Positions 5,930 through 11,960 of a DNA stretch of 16,604 nt are shown here, piece after piece. This DNA is from Akkermansia muciniphila (lineage in GTDB: Bacteria; Verrucomicrobiota; Verrucomicrobiia; Limisphaerales; SXTU01), in contig CAMBZO010000011.1 of NCBI GenBank assembly GCA_945872195.1, positions 1 through 16,604 of the forward strand, given 5' to 3'. The notes below the pieces were generated by a model, which ran no database searches, was not told the DNA's origin, and saw only the letters and a program-made list of their open reading frames with translations. How positions within the stretch are numbered: the first letter of the stretch is position 1; each line of letters opens with the position of its first letter. The position numbers and the translations under genes are program-made.

Positions 5930-7888
5930 TCACGGTCCTGCCGGCGGCGTGGCCTTGTCGCCGAGGCGGAAGAACTGCCAGAAGGCGTCGAGCTGCTTGG
6001 CGGTGTCGCCGCCGAGCACATCGGGCAGCGGGCTGGAGCCGTCGTCTTGGAAATACACCGGCATCTTTGTCTGCGGCTCGATGCGCAGCGGGTTGCGCGT
6101 CCATCGCTCGTAGTAGGCGCGCTGGATGCGCTCGACCGCGTAGGAGAAGTTGATGCCCTCGCTCTCGAAGACTTGCGCGGCCTTCGCCGTGCCGACGGAG
6201 TGGCACGAGATGCACGAGAAGCCGCCGTCCACGCCGATGAGTTTCTGCCCGACCTTCGCAAGCTCGACGTCGAGCGGCGGCTCGGCGGGCGTCTGCGGCG
6301 GAAAGCCGTGCGTCATCGCGAGGCCGATGGCGAAGTCGGCGGCATACTTCGGGAAGGCGGGCATGCGGTGCGCGAGCCAGTGGCGCGGCTTGTATTTGGT
6401 TTCGCCCGCGATGAACTGCGCCATCCACTCGGGCTTCAACTTGCCGCCGAGCAGTTCGTAGCGGGTGAAGCCATCGAGCTGGCCGTGGCAGCTGGTGCAG
6501 TTCAAGTTCCGTGCCTGCCTGTCGGCGAACTCGACGGGGACGTGGCGCTTCAAGGACGCGCGATCCGTGGCGGCGAATGCTTGCAGCGCCTCGCGCTCAG
6601 CCCTGGCAAAGTCGTAGTGCGGCGCCTTGCCCGCAGCCGCTTCGGCGAGGCAGCCAGCGGTCCACTGCGCGGCGGCCAACTCGGCGAGCGGCTTTGCCTT
6701 AAACTGGTTGTCGAGCTTGAGCGTGTGGCAGTTGAGGCAGCCGCTGCTCTGCACAAGCTGCTTGCCGCGCGTGAGAATGGCGGCGTCGGTCGGGGGGCCC
6801 GGCTGCTTGGCCATCGGCGCGATGGAGGAGAGGAAGCCGGCAAGCTGCTCGGCCTCGCCGTCCTTGAAATTGAACTTCGGCATCCGTGTCCACGCGTAGT
6901 GCGTGCCGGGGTTCTTGAGGAAGGCGAGCAGCGCAGCGGGCGGGAACTTGGCGTTGACGTGCGTGAGATTGAGCTTCGTGGCGTCGGGGTCGCCGATGTT
7001 CGGCACGTTGTGGCAGCCCGTGCAGTGCAGCGCCTCGACAAGCTTCTTCGCGGACTCAATGGACTCGTCGTCGTTCTTCAACTCACCAGCGTCACGCGCG
7101 CCGGTCTGCGACGCGAGAAACGCGGCGATGGCCTCCGCGTCCGCCTGTGCGGTCGGGCCGTGCAGCAGCTTCGGCATCGTGGCGGTGGCGCGCTGGGCCT
7201 TTGGGTCGAGAATCCAATTCGCCATCCAGCCGAAGTGCCGTCGCACACCAATGCCCTCGAAGCTCGGCGCGTCCATCGTCAGCTCCGGCGCGCCGGCGTC
7301 GGTGGTGTGGCACTTCGCGCAGCGGGCCTCGAAGAACAGCTCGCGTCCAAGTCGCAGCTTGTTCTGTTCCACGAGCGATTCGTTGCCGACCGCGCGGCTC
7401 ACCATGCCGGCGTGGACCGGTTCCCAAAGCGATCCCTTCTCCGACCACAGCAGGCGCAACATCGCATCACCGCTGGCCGGGCTGGTGAAGGTGACTTTCA
7501 GCGCGTTGTTGCCCTTACCGAGGCGGACGGGCTTGGTCGGCTCGCTGGCTTTTTTCCCGTCGCCGGTGAATTCGAGCACGATGTTCGTGCCCAGCTCGAC
7601 CTTGACCGTGCCGCTGGCCTCGGCCTTGAAAAGGTAGTCGCCGCGCAAATCCACGGAGATGAAGCCGGTGAAGGTCGCGGTGAACTTGCCCGCGCTGAGA
7701 AACGGCGTGGGCGGCTGTCCGGCGGGGACGTAGAGCCATGCATTCGGCGCGGAGACGGTGTCGCTCACCGCACCGACAGTGTAGGTCAGCGCGAGGCCCG
7801 GCTCGGTCTTCACCGGCTGTGCGCGAGCGGACGCGGCGAGGAACGCGGCGACAAAGAGGCTGCGGAAAATGAGTTGTGTCATCGTCAT
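5930..7888 (-). CDS. Secreted five-haem c-type cytochrome with N-terminal beta domain
   Basis: This 652-residue protein has a signal peptide (residues 1-23, ending ASARA) and then a beta-rich domain of about 130 residues whose GDYLFKAEASGTVKVELG and NALKVTFTSPASGDAMLRLLW segments resemble PA14/carbohydrate-binding folds. Five CxxCH haem c sites follow: CAKCH (190), CTGCH (289), CLNCH (384), CTSCH (464) and CISCH (559). Candidate distal methionines occur in ATMP (238), TRMP (336), HRMP (509) and TKMP (609). The third domain has no such Met and instead reads KAPHYDF near residue 424, so its haem may be His-ligated or open. It should act in the periplasm or at the surface as an electron-transfer chain protein; the partner and substrate are unknown. 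It lies downstream of the LacI-family regulator with a 139-base gap. No enzyme domain is seen. Confidence 0.88.
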   Translation of the reverse strand: MTMTQLIFRSLFVAAFLAASARAQPVKTEPGLALTYTVGAVSDTVSAPNAWLYVPAGQPPTPFLSAGKFTATFTGFISVDLRGDYLFKAEASGTVKVELGTNIVLEFTGDGKKASEPTKPVRLGKGNNALKVTFTSPASGDAMLRLLWSEKGSLWEPVHAGMVSRAVGNESLVEQNKLRLGRELFFEARCAKCHTTDAGAPELTMDAPSFEGIGVRRHFGWMANWILDPKAQRATATMPKLLHGPTAQADAEAIAAFLASQTGARDAGELKNDDESIESAKKLVEALHCTGCHNVPNIGDPDATKLNLTHVNAKFPPAALLAFLKNPGTHYAWTRMPKFNFKDGEAEQLAGFLSSIAPMAKQPGPPTDAAILTRGKQLVQSSGCLNCHTLKLDNQFKAKPLAELAAAQWTAGCLAEAAAGKAPHYDFARAEREALQAFAATDRASLKRHVPVEFADRQARNLNCTSCHGQLDGFTRYELLGGKLKPEWMAQFIAGETKYKPRHWLAHRMPAFPKYAADFAIGLAMTHGFPPQTPAEPPLDVELAKVGQKLIGVDGGFSCISCHSVGTAKAAQVFESEGINFSYAVERIQRAYYERWTRNPLRIEPQTKMPVYFQDDGSSPLPDVLGGDTAKQLDAFWQFFRLGDKATPPAGP

Positions 7889-7918
7889 GGGCGCACGCTC
7901 AGGCGAAACGCTCGGAGG

Positions 7919-7946
7919 GTTGTAGCGATTTCCGGACGGGAGACAA
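7919..7946 (-). promoter_or_regulatory. Weak candidate promoter for the cytochrome gene
   Basis: On the minus strand TTGTCT (7946-7941) and TACAAC (7924-7919) are 16 nt apart, each matching four of six sigma70 consensus bases. They would give a leader of about 24 nt before the ATG at 7888. The 139-base gap after the regulator gene makes a separate promoter plausible, but this match is weak. Confidence 0.22.
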
Positions 7947-8002
7947 GCGCGGCGGGAGGTGGCTGAACGGTCATGACGCGGCCGCTTGCTAGCTGAGTCA
8001 CC

Positions 8003-8012
8003 AGTCGCGACT
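8003..8012. promoter_or_regulatory. Perfect 10-bp palindrome, possible LacI-type operator
   Basis: AGTCGCGACT is self-complementary with a central CpG, as in many LacI/GalR-family operators. It lies between the regulator gene and the cytochrome gene, about 60 nt upstream of the candidate cytochrome promoter. A competing reading is a terminator-like hairpin using GAGTC (7995-7999) and GACTC (8009-8013). A single 10-bp palindrome in GC-rich DNA is weak evidence. Confidence 0.2.
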
Positions 8013-8027
8013 CCCCTTCGATGGAAC

Positions 8028-9041
8028 CTACTTCTTCACCGGAGCCGCCGTGCTCTGGCGGATGACGATGTCGGCAGACAAGCGCTTGGACTCGGCCTTC
8101 TCCCCGCGCAGCTTCGCCAGCATCAACTCCATCGCGGCCACGCCGAGACGGAACTTGGGCTGCCGCACGGTCGTAAGCGGCACGCGGAAATGCTCGCTCA
8201 CCAGAATATTTCCGAAACCAGCGAGCGAATAATCCTGTGGGATCTTCAAGCCCTGTTGCAACAGCAGGCTCCCTACGCCGATGGCGACCAAGTCGTTGAC
8301 GGCCTGAATGGCGGTGGCGTCGGTGGCCTCGCCGAGGAATTGCACCGCGGTCTTCTCACCTTCCTCGATGGTCGATCCGGCTTGGAAGATGAGCCGGTCG
8401 TCGAACTCCACCTTCGCCTCGCGCAGCGCCTTCTTGTAGCCGGCGAAACGGTCCAGCGCCCACGGGGCCGACTGCGGCCCGGCAAAGAACGCGATGCGCC
8501 GGTGGCCGAGTTCGAGCAGGTGCCGTGTGACGTCCGCCGAGGCAGTCGCGTCGTCGCCCTCGACGCACGGGAAGCCCGCACAGAACTTCGCGCGCGAACC
8601 GAGGATCACCACCGGCACGCCGTTGCCTTGCAGCTCGTCGTAAATCTTGACGCTCGTTTCCATGCGCGACGCGGGCGAGATGAACAAGCCGTCCACGCGC
8701 CGCGACAACAGCCGCCGGATGCACTGGTCCTCCCGTGTGGCGTCATTGTGCGAGTGGAGCAACAGGAGCGCGTAGCCTTGCTGGTAGGCCCATTCCTCGA
8801 TGGCCATGACCAGCCGCGCAAAGATGGGGTTGGTCAGCGTCGGGATGATCAAGCCCAGCAGCCGCATGCTGCGCGTGCGCAGGCCTGCGGCGGCGGCGTC
8901 GGGCACGTAGCCCATCTCCTCGGCGAGTTGCCGGATGCGCGCCTTGGTGGCCACGGAGATATCCTTCGCATCGCGCAGCGCCTTGGAGACGGTCATCACG
9001 GAGCAACCCGCTCGGCTGGATATGTCTTTGAGGCGGACCAT
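8028..9041 (-). CDS. LacI/GalR-family transcriptional regulator
   Basis: This 337-residue repressor-type protein has an N-terminal helix-turn-helix, MVRLKDISSRAGCSVMTVSKAL (residues 1-22), followed by the hinge region PDAAAAGLRTRS with the leucine that inserts in the minor groove. A periplasmic-binding-protein-like sensor domain follows (LLGLIIPTLTNPIFARLV from about residue 61, VDGLFISP, VPVVILGS, GHRRIAFFAGP, and DYSLAGFGN near the C-terminal region). Members usually sense sugars or nucleobases; the ligand here is unknown. I choose ATG 9041 because the helix-turn-helix starts there. An ATG at 9065 adds eight residues and touches a palindromic repeat. It lies between nadK and the cytochrome gene, which is its nearest possible target apart from itself. 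Confidence 0.93.
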   Translation of the reverse strand: MVRLKDISSRAGCSVMTVSKALRDAKDISVATKARIRQLAEEMGYVPDAAAAGLRTRSMRLLGLIIPTLTNPIFARLVMAIEEWAYQQGYALLLLHSHNDATREDQCIRRLLSRRVDGLFISPASRMETSVKIYDELQGNGVPVVILGSRAKFCAGFPCVEGDDATASADVTRHLLELGHRRIAFFAGPQSAPWALDRFAGYKKALREAKVEFDDRLIFQAGSTIEEGEKTAVQFLGEATDATAIQAVNDLVAIGVGSLLLQQGLKIPQDYSLAGFGNILVSEHFRVPLTTVRQPKFRLGVAAMELMLAKLRGEKAESKRLSADIVIRQSTAAPVKK

Positions 9042-9064
9042 GGTTTTAGCGGAAGCCAGCAGCA

Positions 9065-9149
9065 TTCAGTGTTCAGCCAAGAGCGAGCTGGGAGTGAAGG
9101 TTGGCCGAGGGCAAGAGCGAACTGAACACTGAAGACGGCACACTGAAAA
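9065..9149. repeat. Palindrome with heptamer array between nadK and the LacI-type gene
   Basis: TTCAGTGTTCAG (9065-9076) is the exact reverse complement of CTGAACACTGAA (9122-9133), with 45 nt between. The right side continues as four consecutive 7-mers: CTGAACA, CTGAAGA, CGGCACA, CTGAAAA (9122-9149). Inside, CAAGAGCGAGCTG (9078-9090) recurs as CAAGAGCGAACTG (9112-9124), a direct repeat with one change. The element begins 6 nt after the nadK stop and ends 23 nt before the regulator's ATG. It is a dispersed-repeat type element, probably acting at the 3' end of the nadK transcript. Confidence 0.7.
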
Positions 9150-9155
9150 CTCTTT

Positions 9156-10040
9156 TCACACGCTGGACCCGTTCCAGTTCAACTTCTGTCGCAGCGTCCG
9201 GAAGAACGAATCGCCCGGCAGATGCACCAGCCGCACCGCTTGCTCGCTGCGCCGAATCACCACCGTCTCGCCAGCCGCCAGCGGCGCGACCACCTCGCCG
9301 TCGGCGGAGAGCAGTGCCTCCATCTTCCCGCTCAGCGCGCGGATGCCGATGGCGGAATGCAGGCTCACGACCACGGAGCGGTTCGAGAGGGTGTGCGGGC
9401 AAATCGGCGTGATGGTGAATACCTCCGCACTCGGGCTGACAATCGCCCCGCCCGCCGCCAGCGAGTAGGCCGTCGAGCCAGTCGGCGAGCTGACGATGAG
9501 GCCGTCGCAGCGATAACGGGTCAACTCCTCGCCGTCCACCGTGACTTCGATCTCGATGAGCCGCGAGCCAGCACCACGGCTTACGACGAAGTCGTTGAGC
9601 GCGCGGCGCGACAACAGCTTTCCGCCAAGCGAGCCGCTCACTTCGATGAGCGGTCGGGTCTCGATGGTGAACTTCCCCTGCCAGACGAAACGCAGCTCCT
9701 TCGCAAACTGATCGGCAGAAGTCGCGGTGAGGAAACCGAGGCCTCCGAGGTTTACGCCGAGGAGCGGCGTGCCCGCGACCGCAGTGTCGCGCGCAGCGCG
9801 CAGCATCGTGCCATCGCCGCCGAAGACCAGCAGCAGATCGGTCTCACGGGCCACGGCGGCGGCATCCACTGCGGTGGGAACCTTGAGATTCGCGAGCCGG
9901 GCGGTCGCGATGTCCGCGACTGGTTCGCGCCCACTGGCGCGCACCAGCCGGGCGGCCTGTTGCACGATCGCCGCGCAGGAGCTTTTCTCCACGTTCGCCA
10001 CCAGCCCGACGCGCCGGATGTTGTCCGCGATTTTCTTCAC
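9156..10040 (-). CDS. nadK: NAD kinase
   Basis: NadK phosphorylates NAD to NADP in the cytoplasm and is the only known de novo source of NADP. The 294-residue protein carries the family's diagnostic motifs: FGGDGTML at about residues 73-80, GVNLGGLGFLT at 95-105, the ALNDFVVSRG block at 147-156 containing the acidic NE/D site, and the glycine-rich DGLIVSSPTGSTAYSLAAGG at 179-198. The C-terminal part contains PHTLSNRSVVV, typical of the family, and ends with a short variable tail. The length is normal for bacterial NadK. It is divergent from pyrD with 115 bases between their starts, and is the first minus-strand gene of the block leading to serA. No ribosome-binding sequence precedes the ATG. 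Confidence 0.96.
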   Translation of the reverse strand: MKKIADNIRRVGLVANVEKSSCAAIVQQAARLVRASGREPVADIATARLANLKVPTAVDAAAVARETDLLLVFGGDGTMLRAARDTAVAGTPLLGVNLGGLGFLTATSADQFAKELRFVWQGKFTIETRPLIEVSGSLGGKLLSRRALNDFVVSRGAGSRLIEIEVTVDGEELTRYRCDGLIVSSPTGSTAYSLAAGGAIVSPSAEVFTITPICPHTLSNRSVVVSLHSAIGIRALSGKMEALLSADGEVVAPLAAGETVVIRRSEQAVRLVHLPGDSFFRTLRQKLNWNGSSV

Positions 10041-10155
10041 GTGCGAAGGGGTTTAACCGAAACCCGCCGCCAAGGCAACCGCGCGAGATACGGGGTGCCA
10101 GCTTCGCTCGCATGGCGGACTTGGCATTTCTCCGCCCGTTCGCCAGCCTTCGCGC
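10041..10155. promoter_or_regulatory. Divergent intergenic region between nadK and pyrD
   Basis: The two genes are transcribed away from each other, so this 115-base gap should hold promoters for both. I looked for -35/-10 pairs on each strand and found none convincing; the closest on the nadK side is TTGCCT followed 17 nt later by TAAACC. The pyrD side has TTGGCA at 10121-10126 but no -10 partner before the ATG. Confidence 0.35.
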
Positions 10156-11268
10156 ATGAGTTGGTTCTACCGTTCGCTCATCCGCCCGGCGCTCTTCACG
10201 CAGGACTCGGAGGCGATTCACAACCGCACGCTCGCAGCGCTGGCTTGGACGGCGCGGCAACCGCCGCTGTGTCGCGCGCTCGCCTGCGCTTTTGGAACGC
10301 GGGATTTGCCGGTGGAACTCTTCGACCTTCGATTCCCCAACCCCGTCGGTCTCGCGGCGGGCATGGACAAGCAGGCCATCGCCGCGCCGGTCTGGGGCTC
10401 GCTGGGCTTCGGCTTCAGTGAACTCGGCGGTGTGACTTGGCACGCGCAGTCGGGCAATCCGCAGCCCCGGATGTTCCGCGCCGTGGCCGATGAGGCGCTC
10501 GTCAACCGCATGGGTTTTAACAACGGCGGCGCGCGCGCGCTGGCCGAACGCCTCGCCGCGTGGCGCGAGCAGGGCCGTTGGCCCGAACACCCCGTCGGCA
10601 TCAACCTCGGCAAGTCCAAGGTCACGCCACTGGACGAGGCGGCAGACGATTACGCGAACTCCTTCCGCGTCCTCTGGCCGCACGCAGACTTCTTCGTAGT
10701 CAACGTCAGCTCCCCAAACACGCCGAACCTGCGCCAGCTTCAGGACAAGTCGGCACTCGACGAAATCCTCGCCGCGATCCAGCGGGTCAACGCTAAGCAG
10801 GCGAAGTCCGGCAAACCCAAGCCGGTGCTTGTGAAAGTCGCTCCCGATCTCACCTTCGAGGCACTCGACGAAATCCTCGAACTCGTCGGCCCGCGCCAGC
10901 TCGCCGGCATTGTCGCGACGAACACGACCATCACGCGGCCCGAGACACATGACGCACGGCTGAAGCAGATTTACTCCGAGACCGGTGGGCTGAGCGGCCG
11001 GCCGCTCCGCGCCCGCAGCACCGAGGTCATTCGCCATCTCTTCCGACAGAGCAAGGGCGCAGTGCCCATCATCGGAGTCGGTGGCATCGCCAGCGCGGCG
11101 GACGCGTGGGAGAAAATCACCGCGGGCGCCTCGCTCGTGCAGGTCTATTCCGGTCTCGTCTATGAAGGCCCCGGCCTCATCGGTGACATCGTGAACGGCC
11201 TCCGCTGGCGTTTGGAAGTGGAAGGCTTGACGGAACTCAAGCAAGCGGTCGGGTTGCGGGCGTTGTGA
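10156..11268 (+). CDS. pyrD: Dihydroorotate dehydrogenase (quinone), class 2
   Basis: PyrD oxidises dihydroorotate to orotate, the fourth step of UMP synthesis, passing electrons through FMN to the membrane quinone pool. The 370-residue length and the N-terminal extension (WFYRSLIRPALFTQDSEAIHNRTLAALA) identify the membrane-associated class 2 enzyme. Motifs seen: NPVGLAAGMDKQA (about 62-74), GFGFSELGGVTW, RMFR, NRMGFNNGG (about 118-125), GINLGKSK, the active-site block NVSSPNTPNLRQLQ (about 183-196) with the serine base of class 2 enzymes, VKVAPD, TNTT, SGRPLRARSTEV, and the FMN-phosphate region IIGVGGIASAADAWEKI with QVYSGLVYEGP. It is the first plus-strand gene after the divergent gap. The following gene starts 31 bases downstream. 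Confidence 0.96.
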   Translation: MSWFYRSLIRPALFTQDSEAIHNRTLAALAWTARQPPLCRALACAFGTRDLPVELFDLRFPNPVGLAAGMDKQAIAAPVWGSLGFGFSELGGVTWHAQSGNPQPRMFRAVADEALVNRMGFNNGGARALAERLAAWREQGRWPEHPVGINLGKSKVTPLDEAADDYANSFRVLWPHADFFVVNVSSPNTPNLRQLQDKSALDEILAAIQRVNAKQAKSGKPKPVLVKVAPDLTFEALDEILELVGPRQLAGIVATNTTITRPETHDARLKQIYSETGGLSGRPLRARSTEVIRHLFRQSKGAVPIIGVGGIASAADAWEKITAGASLVQVYSGLVYEGPGLIGDIVNGLRWRLEVEGLTELKQAVGLRAL

Positions 11269-11299
11269 GGCGGCGGCACAAAAACTTACCCCACCAACC

Positions 11300-11905
11300 A
11301 TGTGCTTGAGCCCTTCGTCCTTCCGCGCGTGCGCCGCCAGCTTGTTCATCGTTCTCCTCGCCAGCGCCCTCGCGCAGGCCGACAAGCCGCTCTTAAAACC
11401 CCACCCTGCCGCCGTGCCGAACACCCACGCGCCCGGCGAAGTGGACCGGCCTGAGCTGGTGCCGTTCATCGTCGCCGATCCCGCGAAACTGCGGGGCATC
11501 GTCGTGGACGAGACCGCCGCCACGCTCGTGGGCCAGTGGCAATACTCCACGCACACGCCGCCCTACGTCGGCCTCGGCTACCTGCACGACCAGAACGCCG
11601 GCAAGGGCGAGAAGTCCGTGACCTTCACGCCTGACCTGCCGCGCGCGGGGCGATACGAAGTGCGCCTCGCCCACTGCTACAACATCCGCCGTGCGACGAA
11701 CGCGCCCGTCACCCTCCGCCACGCCGACGGCGAGACGAAGCTGCGCGTGAACCAGCAGGAAGAACCGCCGCACGGGCGGCTCTGGCGAACGCTCGGCACG
11801 TTCCGCTTCGCCGCCGGCACAAACGGCTGGGTGCGCCTCTCGAACGAAGGCACCGGGGGCAAGTATGTGATTGCGGACGCAGTGCAGTTCCTTGCGGTGC
11901 CGTAA
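11300..11905 (+). CDS. Small secreted protein with golvesin C-terminal-like domain
   Basis: This is a 201-residue exported protein of unknown role. It has a signal peptide (residues 1-27, cleavage after ALAQA) and a linker, then one domain from about residue 66 to 199 built of beta strands: IVVDETAATLVGQW, SVTFTPDLPRAGRYEVRL, NAPVTLRHADGETKLRVNQ, TLGTFRFAAGTNGWVRLSN and KYVIADAVQFLAV. This pattern matches the golvesin C-terminal / xanthan-lyase-associated domain, usually appended to secreted hydrolases or oxidoreductases and thought to bind carbohydrate. Here it stands alone, which is unusual for a mainly accessory domain. It lies between pyrD and the peptidoglycan-recycling fusion; 55 bases separate it from the latter. 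The start is the first ATG and gives a complete signal peptide. Confidence 0.8.
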   Translation: MCLSPSSFRACAASLFIVLLASALAQADKPLLKPHPAAVPNTHAPGEVDRPELVPFIVADPAKLRGIVVDETAATLVGQWQYSTHTPPYVGLGYLHDQNAGKGEKSVTFTPDLPRAGRYEVRLAHCYNIRRATNAPVTLRHADGETKLRVNQQEEPPHGRLWRTLGTFRFAAGTNGWVRLSNEGTGGKYVIADAVQFLAVP

Positions 11906-11960
11906 CGAGGGCAGCCTTGCCCGTTGCGCCTGCGCCGCGTAGAACCTCCGCACTCAAGCC

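Noticed and set aside
5891..7966. A 691-codon open frame on the plus strand opposite the cytochrome gene
   Set aside because: The minus strand encodes a signal peptide and five CxxCH motifs in register, while the plus-strand product is low-complexity. It is a mirror frame.
7978..7985. GCGGCCGC palindrome upstream of the cytochrome gene as an operator
   Set aside because: An 8-base all-GC palindrome is common in this composition and has no supporting context.
9844..11556. A 570-codon minus-strand frame across pyrD and the nadK/pyrD gap
   Set aside because: It opposes well-conserved pyrD, covers the nadK start and promoter space, and shows no recognisable domain.
11909..11922. Small hairpin GGGCA-GCCT-TGCCC between the golvesin-domain gene and the fusion gene
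   Set aside because: Only five base pairs and no T-run; expected by chance at this GC content.
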